The translations under genes were made by a program, and so were the position numbers. The notes below the pieces were generated by a model. It did no database searches and was not told the DNA's origin. It saw only the letters and a list, made by a program, of their open reading frames with translations. DNA of 40,810 bases from Phycisphaerales bacterium PN19_bin_20 (GTDB lineage: Bacteria; Planctomycetota; Phycisphaerae; Phycisphaerales; UBA1924). Positions 16,631-25,169 of this stretch are shown here, piece by piece. The stretch spans positions 1-40,810 of the forward strand of contig JAJOLK010000023.1 of NCBI GenBank assembly GCA_021173225.1, written 5' to 3'. Each line of letters starts with the position of its first letter. Position 1 is the stretch's first letter.

Positions 16631-19600
16631 ATGAACCAGCAAGGTGACGGGCGTGGCGCAACTGGCAGCACCGGTGGGGGGATTGTCAGCGCGTTATCAA
16701 GCCAGTATGCGCCGGCTGAGCACGAAGGGGCCGTGCGGGCGCGATGGGAGGCCAGTGGGGCGTTTCACGCGGACGCGGGGCGTGTCGTGCGTGGCGAGGC
16801 GCCGGGGTACTGCGTGCTGATCCCGCCGCCGAACGTGACGGCACAGCTGCACCTTGGGCACGCGCTGAACAACACGCTGCAAGATGTGCTGGTGCGTGCC
16901 AAGCGGATGCAGGGCTTTGAGGCGCTGTGGATGCCGGGCACGGACCATGCGGGGATTGCGACGCAGGCGGTGGTCGAGAAGCGGCTGCGGGCCGAGGGCA
17001 AGCTGCGCGGTCCACTCAAGGGCGCGATGGCGCGCGATGAGTTCATCGGGCAGGTGCAGGCGTGGAAGGATGAGTACGAGGCCGTCATCACCAACCAGCT
17101 CAAGATGATGGGTTGCAGCTGCGACTGGGCCCGCCAGCGGTTCACGATGGACCCGCAGTGCGCGCGGGCGGTGTACGAGGCGTTCTACCGCTTGTTCTTG
17201 GACGGGCTGATCTATCGCGGCAAGCGCCTGGTGAACTGGGACCCGCTGCTGCAGACCGCCGTGGCCGACGATGAGTGCTACGACGAGGAGATCGACGGAA
17301 ACTTTTACTATCTGCGGTACCCGCTGGTGAGCCGTCGGGTTCTTGACGAGGCTGGTCAGAAGTTTGAGGCGGTGCCGGTGACATGGGGCGAGCTGCGCCG
17401 GCGCGGGTGGAATCAGCTTGAGGACGCGGCGCACGCTGACGATCTGGCGGCGTGGGTGACGGTCGCGACGACGCGGCCTGAGACGTACTTGGGCGATACG
17501 GCCGTGGCGGTGAGCCCGCACGACCCGCGAGCCACGGCGCTGCGCGGGCTCTATGCGCAGCTCCCGCTGGTTGGGCGTGTGGTGCCGATTGTCGAAGACG
17601 ACTATGTGGTGCTGCCCGAGCGGCTTGCGCGCAGCGACGAGGAGAAGGCGGACCCGAAGGCGAAGATGGCCACGGGCTTTTTGAAGGTCACGCCCGCGCA
17701 CGACCCCAACGACGAGCAGATCGGGCTGCGGCACCGGCTGGCGGTGATCAACATCTTTGGGCCCGACGCGAGCGTGAGCGACAAGCACGGGTGGAGCGAT
17801 GTTGGCGATGCGCACGTGTTTGTGGGCAAAAAGCGCGAGGAAGCGCGCAAGCTGGTGGTCATGGAGTTCAAGGCCCGCGGGCTGCACGAGGCAACGCGCC
17901 CGCACCGCCACAGCGTAAAGCACTCTGACCGCAGCAAGGCGATTGTTGAGCCGTACTTGAGCGACCAGTGGTACGTGCGTGTGACCGATCCGCGGCTGGC
18001 ACAGGCGGCAAATGAGGCGCTGGCGACAGACGTCCAAACCGTGGGGCGGGTGGTTGTTGATTCTTCGCGTGGGGCAGGTTTCCAACCTGCCCAGCTCTCG
18101 GTGGGTTCCGAGGCGGCACTGGTGGATAAGTCGATGCTGCGAGCGGAGCGTCGCTTGCCGCATTGGCAAAGAGGTGGCAGCACATACTTTGTTACCTATC
18201 GCACGCTCGACGGAGCATTGGGCGACACGGAGCGGCAGGTAGTCATTGACGCGTGGAAGCACTTTGATGGGGAACGCTACGAAGCGCACGCGGTCGTGGT
18301 GATGCCGGACCACGTACACGTGCTTGTCTCGCCGTATGTCAAGAGCGAGGGCGTGTGGCACTCGATTTCGGAGATCTTGGACAGTATCAAGCGCCACTCG
18401 GCGCTTGTGATTAATCAGGCACGCGGTCAGCAGGGGCAGCTCTGGCAAGACGAGTCGTTCGACCACATCATCCGCAACAGTGACGATTACTTCGAGAAGC
18501 TCAGGTACATCATTGAGAACCCCGTGGCCGCAGGCTTGTGCGGGCCAAGGGAGTCGTATCGCCACCTGACCGTGACTGACGAGGCGCGTCAGGGTCGGCT
18601 GCGTGCGCCTGAGCGGGTGCGTGGGGGGGCCGTGACCGGAGGGCAGGTTGGAAACCTGCCCCACGCGGAACTTGGAAACCTGCCCCACGCAACGATTCCA
18701 AGCTCTCAAACTACCGCCCAGACTGACCGCATCACCTTCCACCCGGCGCGGTACGCAAAGACGTATCAGCACTGGCACGAGGGGATCCGCGATTGGTGCA
18801 TCAGCCGGCAGCTTTGGTGGGGGCACCAGGTGCCGGTGTGGACGCATGCGACGGGCGAGCATGCGGCGGCAGAGCTGCACGCGCTGCGCGAGCTAGAGAT
18901 GGCCGGGCGTGTACGCCTTGACCTTCAGCCCGTGATGGGAGCAGACGTATTTGGGGGCACGAGCGGCGAGCGCAAGCACCGCGTGTGTGTGCGGAACCCG
19001 GGTGATGCCGAGGCCGTGGCGGTGATTGAGCGCGCGGGCTTCGTGCGCGATCCTGACGTGCTGGACACGTGGTTCTCCTCGGCACTGTGGCCGCTCTCGA
19101 CCCTGGGCTGGCCTGAGAACACGCAGGAGCTCGCGGCGTTCAACCCCTCCAGCACGCTGTGCACGGCGCGAGAGATCATTACGCTGTGGGTCAGCCGGAT
19201 GGTCATGTTCAACCGCTACCTCTATGGCGCCGGCGGCGGCAAGGGCCCGGTGCCTTTTACTGACGTGGTGATCCACGCGGTGATCCAGGACGGCGAGGGC
19301 CGCAAGATGTCCAAGAGCTTGGGCAACGGGATCGACCCGCTGGACATCATCGCCACGCACGGCAGCGACGCGATGCGATTTACGCTCTGCGCGCTGGCGA
19401 CGCAGACGCAGGACGTGCGGATGCCGGTGCAGAAGGACGCTAAGAGCGGGCGCAACAGCAGCGCGAAGTTTGACCAGGGCCGCAACTTCTGCAACAAGCT
19501 CTGGAACGCGTGCCGATTCGCGATTAGCAAGCTGCCCGCGGCGGGGCCGGAGGGCGCGGCGGTTGACATCGACCCGGCAGCGCTCTCGATTGTTGATCGC

Positions 19601-20467
19601 TGGATGCTCGGGCGCGTACACGCAGCGGTGGTGGCGATTGATCGGGCGATCGGTGAATATCAGTTTGCCGACTACGCCACGGCGCTATATGACCTGGTCT
19701 GGCGGGATTTTTGCGACTGGTACCTCGAGGCGATCAAGCCGACGGTCGAGAAGAGCCCGGCGCAGCAGGGCGTGCTGGCGGCGGTGATCGACGTGATCTT
19801 GCGGCTGGCGCACCCGGCGATGCCGTATGTGACCGAGGCGATCTTTGAGCACACGCGTCAGCTTGGCGTGCGTGCGCGGTTGGCGGGGCTTGAGCTTGGC
19901 GAGCCGCGCCGCGCGGGCTTGCTGTGCACCGCGCCTTGGCCGCAGGTTGGCCCCGAGCTGGTGGATGAGCGGGCATCGGCGGCGTTTGAGCGGCTGCGAA
20001 CGCTGGTTGAGCAGGTCCGTGAGGTGCGGGCGTCGCAGCAGATCAAGCCGCAGCACAAGGTGACGCTGCACGCGCCGGCGGCGCTGCGGGCCGAGCTTGC
20101 GGCTCCGGGCCCGCTGGTGATGGCGCTGGCGGGGCTGGCGGCGGTCGAGGTGCTCGCGGGCGAACTGCCAGCGGGCGCGATCAAGCTGCGGCTGCTGGGT
20201 GAGGACTGCGCGATCTCGGGGTTGGTCTCGGCATCGGCGTTGGGCGGGGGTGTTGGCTCGGGGGTTGATGCGGCTGCCCACGCGGCGGCGAGCGCTGAGC
20301 TTGCGGCTAAGCGTGCGGGTGATCTTCGCAAGCAGCACGCGACAATCGCTGCGCGGCTGGCCAACCCGGGCTATGCGCAGCGCGCACCGGCCAAGCTGGT
20401 CGAAGAGAGCAAGGCGCAGCTGCTGGCTCTTGAGGACGAGCTGAAGTCGATGGGGATGACGCTGTGA
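16631..20467 (+). CDS. valS: Valyl-tRNA synthetase with in-frame RAYT transposase insertion
   Basis: This class I synthetase charges tRNA-Val. HLGH (HIGH motif) lies at 16850-16861, GTDHAGIATQ follows, and KMSKS is at 19303-19317; the conserved CISRQLWWGHQVPVW block and a C-terminal coiled coil ending LKSMGMTL are also present. The frame is continuous, but between EPYLSDQWYVR and HPARYAKTYQHWHEGIRDW there are about 230 extra residues containing a complete RAYT domain bounded by REP palindromes (18067-18690). In other ValRS proteins these blocks are joined by a short loop after the editing domain. Without the insert the protein would be about 1050 aa, still somewhat long. ATG 16631 is chosen since the frame's earlier starts (16532, 16598, 16610) lack a clear ribosome-binding site; 16598 is possible. 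If the only valS, it must work with the insert or be spliced or cut. Confidence 0.93.
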   Translation: MNQQGDGRGATGSTGGGIVSALSSQYAPAEHEGAVRARWEASGAFHADAGRVVRGEAPGYCVLIPPPNVTAQLHLGHALNNTLQDVLVRAKRMQGFEALWMPGTDHAGIATQAVVEKRLRAEGKLRGPLKGAMARDEFIGQVQAWKDEYEAVITNQLKMMGCSCDWARQRFTMDPQCARAVYEAFYRLFLDGLIYRGKRLVNWDPLLQTAVADDECYDEEIDGNFYYLRYPLVSRRVLDEAGQKFEAVPVTWGELRRRGWNQLEDAAHADDLAAWVTVATTRPETYLGDTAVAVSPHDPRATALRGLYAQLPLVGRVVPIVEDDYVVLPERLARSDEEKADPKAKMATGFLKVTPAHDPNDEQIGLRHRLAVINIFGPDASVSDKHGWSDVGDAHVFVGKKREEARKLVVMEFKARGLHEATRPHRHSVKHSDRSKAIVEPYLSDQWYVRVTDPRLAQAANEALATDVQTVGRVVVDSSRGAGFQPAQLSVGSEAALVDKSMLRAERRLPHWQRGGSTYFVTYRTLDGALGDTERQVVIDAWKHFDGERYEAHAVVVMPDHVHVLVSPYVKSEGVWHSISEILDSIKRHSALVINQARGQQGQLWQDESFDHIIRNSDDYFEKLRYIIENPVAAGLCGPRESYRHLTVTDEARQGRLRAPERVRGGAVTGGQVGNLPHAELGNLPHATIPSSQTTAQTDRITFHPARYAKTYQHWHEGIRDWCISRQLWWGHQVPVWTHATGEHAAAELHALRELEMAGRVRLDLQPVMGADVFGGTSGERKHRVCVRNPGDAEAVAVIERAGFVRDPDVLDTWFSSALWPLSTLGWPENTQELAAFNPSSTLCTAREIITLWVSRMVMFNRYLYGAGGGKGPVPFTDVVIHAVIQDGEGRKMSKSLGNGIDPLDIIATHGSDAMRFTLCALATQTQDVRMPVQKDAKSGRNSSAKFDQGRNFCNKLWNACRFAISKLPAAGPEGAAVDIDPAALSIVDRWMLGRVHAAVVAIDRAIGEYQFADYATALYDLVWRDFCDWYLEAIKPTVEKSPAQQGVLAAVIDVILRLAHPAMPYVTEAIFEHTRQLGVRARLAGLELGEPRRAGLLCTAPWPQVGPELVDERASAAFERLRTLVEQVREVRASQQIKPQHKVTLHAPAALRAELAAPGPLVMALAGLAAVEVLAGELPAGAIKLRLLGEDCAISGLVSASALGGGVGSGVDAAAHAAASAELAAKRAGDLRKQHATIAARLANPGYAQRAPAKLVEESKAQLLALEDELKSMGMTL
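18067..18092 (+). repeat. Left REP palindrome of the RAYT element
   Basis: GGGCAGGTT (18072-18080), TCC loop, AACCTGCCC (18084-18092), preceded by GCGTG. It is the exact reverse complement of 18641-18666. In the valS frame it reads GAGFQPA. Confidence 0.93.
18641..18690 (+). repeat. Right REP palindrome plus tandem half copy
   Basis: GGGCAGGTT (18641-18649), GGA loop, AACCTGCCC (18653-18661), then CACGC, mirroring the left end exactly over 26 bp. A 19-bp direct copy of its right part (ttggaaacctgccccacgc) recurs at 18672-18690. In frame this codes for two QVGNLPHA/LGNLPHA-type peptides. Confidence 0.92.
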
Positions 20468-21900
20468 GGCGAACCGAACCGGCACCAGTTGCGCTTGTAG
20501 CGGTGGCTGCAATCATGGGCGGTGGGGTGTTTGGCTGCACGCACGGGCCGCGGGCCGCGCATGAGGATGGATCCAATACCGCGCGAGCGAACGAGCAGAT
20601 CGTGGCCGCTCGCACGCCGGGTGTATCAAACGTGGGGCTGATTGCTGCGGCGCGGAGCGCCGGGGCGCGCCCGACGCCTCGCCCCAAGGTCACGGCTGAC
20701 GCCGCCGCTTTGCTGAGCATTGGCGGCCCGCCCGTGGGCCCGCTGACGCCGGTGCGGCTGGGCGTTCCGCGCCCTGCTGCTGGCCAAGGTGAACTGGTCG
20801 CTGTTGAAGGTGGGCCCGCGCCGGACGCAACGCTGGCGTCGTCGGCGTCGCTGATCCGCGATGTGCGCCCGTGGCGGCTGGGCTCAAGCGTTGGGCAGGC
20901 CGTGCTGACGGATCACTTTGTGGTCTACAGCACCGAGCGGTCGGCACAGATCGGGCAAGGGATGCCCGGCTTTCTGGAGGCAGCTCTAACGCACTATCGA
21001 AGCTTTGTCGTACCCCTGCCCGCGCCCGGCGGCACGATGGACACGTACGTGCTTGCGGACCGTGCGCAGTGGCAGGCGCTGACGCGGATGCTGCTGGGCG
21101 AGACGCAGAGCCGCGCAATCGCCAGCGTGCAGCGCGGCGGGATGACCTTCAAGGGACGTGCGTTGCTGTTTGACATGGGCCCGGCCGACACGCTGGCAAT
21201 CGCCGCGCATGAGGGCTGGCACCAGTACACGCAGGTGACGTTCCGCCAGCCGCTGCCGGTGTGGCTTGAAGAGTGCGTGGCCACGCTGGCGGAGGGACAC
21301 GCGTGGGCGGGGTCTCGTCCGGTGTTTCTGCCGTGGGCCAACCCCGCACGGTTTGACCGCCTGCGCGAGACGGTCGATCGTGACGAGCTGATGAGCATCG
21401 AGCAGATCATCGCCGACTCACCCGCGAACCTGCTGGACGCGCAGGCCAGCGCGACCGGGGTTGCCCCCGGGCGAACGTCGGCCGTAAAGCGCGAGGCGGC
21501 GGCGCAGGACACGGCGGCGGCCTGGTACTCGCAGGTCTGGGCGCTGGGGTTGTTCTTAAAGCACCACGCCGGGCCCGGGGCGGCCGCGGGGCTCGGTAAA
21601 GCCGTCATCGACGCGAGCGAGGGGCGCGTGGGGTTGGTGCTGAGCCAAGGGCTTGGGCTTGACCAGTCGCAGGCGACGCGCGCCATGCTTGGGCCCGGGG
21701 CGGCGGCGGTCCATTTCGGCGTCTACTTCGGCGCGTCGCCCGAGGCCGGGGGCGAGCTGGACCGACGCTTCCGTGAGTTCGTTCACGCGCTGGTGCAGCC
21801 CGGCGGGCGTGAGGCGATCACGAAAGGGCGGTCGCCGCTGGCCGAGCCTCAACTTGTGCCTCAGACTGAGCCCGGGCCTGAGCCTGAAGGGGGCAACTGA
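20464..21900 (+). CDS. Lipoprotein zinc metallopeptidase-like protein (gluzincin type)
   Basis: The predicted 478-aa protein starts with GTG overlapping the valS stop (GTGA), so it is probably translated from the same mRNA. The N-terminus is a lipoprotein signal (VALVAVAAIMGGGVFGC, Cys at the lipobox). The central domain carries HEGWH (an HExxH zinc site) in IAAHEGWHQYTQ and, about 20 residues on, PVWLEECVATLAEGH, fitting the third-ligand Glu of gluzincins. Planctomycetes have many such secreted DUF1570-like proteins; the exact family is not certain. The C-terminus is Pro/Glu-rich. The substrate is unknown. Confidence 0.72.
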   Translation: MRRTEPAPVALVAVAAIMGGGVFGCTHGPRAAHEDGSNTARANEQIVAARTPGVSNVGLIAAARSAGARPTPRPKVTADAAALLSIGGPPVGPLTPVRLGVPRPAAGQGELVAVEGGPAPDATLASSASLIRDVRPWRLGSSVGQAVLTDHFVVYSTERSAQIGQGMPGFLEAALTHYRSFVVPLPAPGGTMDTYVLADRAQWQALTRMLLGETQSRAIASVQRGGMTFKGRALLFDMGPADTLAIAAHEGWHQYTQVTFRQPLPVWLEECVATLAEGHAWAGSRPVFLPWANPARFDRLRETVDRDELMSIEQIIADSPANLLDAQASATGVAPGRTSAVKREAAAQDTAAAWYSQVWALGLFLKHHAGPGAAAGLGKAVIDASEGRVGLVLSQGLGLDQSQATRAMLGPGAAAVHFGVYFGASPEAGGELDRRFREFVHALVQPGGREAITKGRSPLAEPQLVPQTEPGPEPEGGN

Positions 21901-22322
21901 GGCGGGATCGCTGGAACCAATCGGGGCGTGCACTCGAACCGTTGAAAGATGTTTGCTGGCCCGTGTTCGGGTCGGGCTATCGGGCGTGGTGTGAGTGGGT
22001 ATCGGGTGGTGCGTGCAGCAGGCCAAGCGGGTCGGCGGTGCCGGCCTCGATGCCAAGTTCGATTCCAGGGTTGGGCCGGTCGGAAATCTGGCGATTTCTC
22101 TGGCGTCGGGCGGGTTCTGGCTTAGGCTTGCAGCTAGGAGGTTGGTGGCAACGGCGGTTCTCGACGTGGCGACCCACCCAAAGCGAAGTTTCGAAGGCGT
22201 TCAGCAGCGTTCGGTGGTCAGGATCAGTCCTTGATAGCGCGTATGTGTGTGAGCGGCGGCGCGGTGTGCGCCGGGTGCAGCAATCTCTGGCGCGGGTTCG
22301 CCGCAGCCTGAGCGGAGTGAGC
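21901..22322. other. Non-coding gap before the amylase gene
   Basis: No gene is recognised in these 422 bases. The amylase frame is open through most of it, but the peptide there (Arg/Trp/Ser-rich) looks non-coding and precedes the signal peptide. CGGAG at 22313-22317 is a suitable ribosome-binding site for ATG 22323. No clear promoter or terminator was identified. Confidence 0.5.
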
Positions 22323-25133
22323 ATGAGCAGTAACTTGGTGTCCTCGCCAAACTCGGTTCCCGATCAACAGCGTCGTGGGGTCCGTCCCGCGAGAGCTCAC
22401 GTAGTTGTCGCGCTCGCCGGCGGGTTGATGGCCCTGAGCTTGGTGCCGGGCCTTGAGCCCGCGGCTCGGGGCAATGACAACCCGGTGATGTTGCAGTGGT
22501 TCGAGACGTCGTGGTCGAACATGGAGCGGCGGATGCCGGACCTGTTCACCGCTGGCTACGGCGGGCTGTGGCTCCCGCCGATCTCCAAGGCCTCTGACGG
22601 CTCGCCCGGATACGACCCCTTTGACCGGTTTGATATCGGCTCGCCCGAGTCGCCGACGATCTACGGGACCGAGGCGCGGTTCAAGCAGGTCGTGCAGGAG
22701 TTTCAGGCCGCCGGCGCGGCTGTGTACGTTGACATCATCATGAACCACAACGGCGGGCGCACGAACAACGCGTCGTTCATCGCCGACGGTGCCTGGCCGC
22801 AGTTTTACCTGCCCGGTACGCCCGGCGCGGGCTTCTGGGGTGACTTCCACGACGGGCTGACGCAGTCAGAGAACCCCAACCCAGCCCCGGGTAGCGAACC
22901 GTACAACCTCTTTGACGGCGACCTTGTCAACCTGATCGACATTAATCAGGCGATCAACTTCTCGTTCATCCGCCACCCGGTGGAGGCGAACGCGCAGAAC
23001 ATCCCGCCCGGGAACGTTCGGAACCGCCCGAACCCGGCGAACCGGCGCTTCTACCCGGACCGCCAGGCAACCCCGCTGACGTTCACCAACCCCACGCCCC
23101 GCGGCGACGGGTCAAGCTGGACGGTCTACCCGTTCACGACCAACGTGGCGACCACGGGTGACCCGATCCTAGAGAACGCCACGGGCGTGCTGATGCGGTC
23201 GGTGCAGTGGTACCTTGACGAGCTGAAGGTCGACGGGTTCCGCCTTGATGCGGCCAAGCACATCCCGCAGTGGTTCTGGAACAACTTCTACGACCCGATT
23301 GTCTTCAACCGGCGCGTGCTGGCCAGCGGGCTGCGGGCCGTGCCGTTCAGCTTCGGCGAGTCGGTCGCGGGCAACGACCTTGTGCAGACGTACATCCGCA
23401 AGGACGGCTTCGGAAACCGCGACGCGCTGGACCTCAACGAGGCCGGGGCGCTGCGTGACATCCGCGCCAACGGGGGCTTCCGCTCGTGGCAGCAGGTTCT
23501 CAGCGCCAGCATCGACACGCAGGACGACGGCTTCAACAACGGCAGCCAGGGCGTGCACCACGTCTACAGCCACGACAACGGGAGCGTCGGCAGCGGGTCT
23601 TCAGCCCCCGCGGTGCCGAGCACCGACCTCTACGGCCTGCCGCAGTTCGCGTACACGATCTTTCGGACCGGCGTGCCCAAGATTTATTACAACGGTCGTG
23701 AGATGCACGACCGGTTCGCCAACCGAGGATTCTGGCCGCGCGAGGGGCTGCCGAACGCGCTAGGCAACAACGACGCCGCGATCACGCGCATGGTCCGTCT
23801 GCGCAACGGGTACGCGCGTGGCAACATGTTCGTGCTCAACGGCACGGACGCGACCAACCCCTCGCTCGATGACGTGCTGCTGTTTGAGCGGGCCCAGAAC
23901 AACCTGGCCAACGTGCTGGTGGGCGTGAACGACCGCAACGACGCGGGCACCCAGCTTCGCAACGTCCAGACGCGGTTTGCCCCGGGCACGCGCTTGCAGG
24001 AGCTGAGCGGTAACGCCGCCGATCCGGTGGTCAACAACCAGGGCTTCCTTCAGCAGACTTTGGTGGTGGACGCCAACCGGCGCGTGTCGATCAGCGTGCC
24101 CAACAACCGCAACTCGGCGGGCGTCTTCCACGCACGCGGGTACGTGATCTACGGCCCGCTGGCCCCGCAGGGTCTAGTCAGCGTCAGCCCGGTGGCCGGC
24201 ACGATCGCCGCCGAGCCGACGACCGTCCCGACATACCAGCGCCGCATCACGGCGGTGGAGGTTGTGACCGCGCCGACGTTTGAGCTGCGCCTGGCGACGT
24301 TCAAGGGCGACCCGCTCGACAGCAACTTCGACGATTTCGCGGTCTTCCGCTTCAACCGCGGCTGGCAGGACCTCAACGGCAACGGCGCTACCGACCAGCT
24401 CCCGCCCGCGACCGTCGATGTCGGGTACGAGCGGTTCCTTACGCAGTTCACGCCCATCAGCGGGCCCAGCGGCAGCAACACCACGGGCCTGTACCGCCAG
24501 AGCATTGAGACCTTCCGTCTGCCCGAGGGGTTCAACTACATCTCGGTGATCGCCTACCGCCGGCGGACCGAGGCCGGGGCGTCGCCGCTGTATAACGACT
24601 TCCGCAAGGTCATCTATGTTGATCGCGTCCCTCCCAACGTGCGGCTAGTCAGCGGGACGACCATCACGGACGGGAACTTCCAGTTCCGCGTCCGGGCCGA
24701 GAACGCCCAGGGCGTGGCCGACCGCACCGTGAACGCCGTCCACATTCTGGCCAACGTTCCTGTCGGGACCGACCCGATCCCGCTGTGCAACAGCAGCAAC
24801 CAGGCCAGCCAGTACGACCGCTTCGAGTGGCGGCGCAACGCGGGCAACCTGCCGATCGGCACCAACAGCATCACCATCGTCGCGTTTGAGGTTTCGGGCA
24901 ACGTGGCGGTGCAGCGGATCGAGGGCGTGACAGTCAGCCTCGGCTCGGGCGATGTCAACCGTGACGGGCTGGTGACCATCGACGACCTCTACGCCTCTTG
25001 GATGCTCACGAGCTATCTGGGCGAGGCCGACATGAACCGCAACGGCGTGCTGGATCAGCTGGACCGCAAGGTGCTGGAAGAAAGCTTCCTGCGCTTTGGC
25101 GAGGTCGGCAAGATGCGCGGCACGCAGCGCTAG
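22323..25133 (+). CDS. Secreted GH13 alpha-amylase family enzyme with C-terminal dockerin
   Basis: The predicted 936-aa protein has a signal peptide (basic region, then VVVALAGGLMALSLVPG). The (beta/alpha)8 catalytic domain shows all four GH13 regions: VDIIMNHN (I), VDGFRLDAAKH with nucleophile Asp near residue 309 (II), SFGESVAG with acid/base Glu near 346 (III), and YSHDNGS with Asp near 418 (IV). It should hydrolyse alpha-1,4 glucans outside the cytoplasm. After beta-rich modules (about 600-860) the C-terminus is a type I dockerin-like duplicated calcium motif: GDVNRDGLVTIDDLYA and ADMNRNGVLDQLDRKVLEE. ATG 22323 is chosen for its ribosome-binding site and for the signal peptide. No cohesin partner is present in the window. 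Confidence 0.9.
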   Translation: MSSNLVSSPNSVPDQQRRGVRPARAHVVVALAGGLMALSLVPGLEPAARGNDNPVMLQWFETSWSNMERRMPDLFTAGYGGLWLPPISKASDGSPGYDPFDRFDIGSPESPTIYGTEARFKQVVQEFQAAGAAVYVDIIMNHNGGRTNNASFIADGAWPQFYLPGTPGAGFWGDFHDGLTQSENPNPAPGSEPYNLFDGDLVNLIDINQAINFSFIRHPVEANAQNIPPGNVRNRPNPANRRFYPDRQATPLTFTNPTPRGDGSSWTVYPFTTNVATTGDPILENATGVLMRSVQWYLDELKVDGFRLDAAKHIPQWFWNNFYDPIVFNRRVLASGLRAVPFSFGESVAGNDLVQTYIRKDGFGNRDALDLNEAGALRDIRANGGFRSWQQVLSASIDTQDDGFNNGSQGVHHVYSHDNGSVGSGSSAPAVPSTDLYGLPQFAYTIFRTGVPKIYYNGREMHDRFANRGFWPREGLPNALGNNDAAITRMVRLRNGYARGNMFVLNGTDATNPSLDDVLLFERAQNNLANVLVGVNDRNDAGTQLRNVQTRFAPGTRLQELSGNAADPVVNNQGFLQQTLVVDANRRVSISVPNNRNSAGVFHARGYVIYGPLAPQGLVSVSPVAGTIAAEPTTVPTYQRRITAVEVVTAPTFELRLATFKGDPLDSNFDDFAVFRFNRGWQDLNGNGATDQLPPATVDVGYERFLTQFTPISGPSGSNTTGLYRQSIETFRLPEGFNYISVIAYRRRTEAGASPLYNDFRKVIYVDRVPPNVRLVSGTTITDGNFQFRVRAENAQGVADRTVNAVHILANVPVGTDPIPLCNSSNQASQYDRFEWRRNAGNLPIGTNSITIVAFEVSGNVAVQRIEGVTVSLGSGDVNRDGLVTIDDLYASWMLTSYLGEADMNRNGVLDQLDRKVLEESFLRFGEVGKMRGTQR

Positions 25134-25169
25134 ACACAGACTGCAACGTAGAGCGCGTCACGAAGGGCG

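Larger units (their letters stand above)
18067..18690 (+). mobile_element. RAYT element nested in frame inside valS
   Basis: The element is bounded by perfect 26-bp inverted repeats, 18067-18092 and 18641-18666. Each contains a 9-bp stem palindrome GGGCAGGTT...AACCTGCCC with a 3-base loop, TCC on the left and GGA on the right. A third, partial copy (18672-18690) follows directly. The 600-bp core is exactly 200 codons and 18067-18690 is 208 codons, with no stop in the synthetase frame. The encoded domain (about 18134-18590) matches REP-associated tyrosine transposases of the Y1/IS200-like HUH class: RRLPHWQRGGSTYFVTYRTL, MPDHVHVLVSP (HUH at about 18311-18319), LWQDESFDHIIRN, and the probable nucleophile Tyr in LRYIIENPVAAGL (TAC 18506-18508). 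The catalytic motifs look intact. Confidence 0.92.

Noticed and set aside
18067..18690. Intein in valyl-tRNA synthetase
   Set aside because: No Hint-domain splice motifs (N-terminal Cys/Ser block, C-terminal His-Asn) are seen. The insert is instead a RAYT with REP palindromes.
18058..18698. GATTC direct repeat flanking the RAYT element as a target duplication
   Set aside because: Only five bases, not at equal distances from the two ends, and enzymes of this HUH class are not expected to make target duplications.
21942..22322. 127-residue N-terminal extension of the amylase
   Set aside because: The peptide is Arg/Trp/Ser-rich and would bury the signal peptide. ATG 22323 has a good ribosome-binding site.
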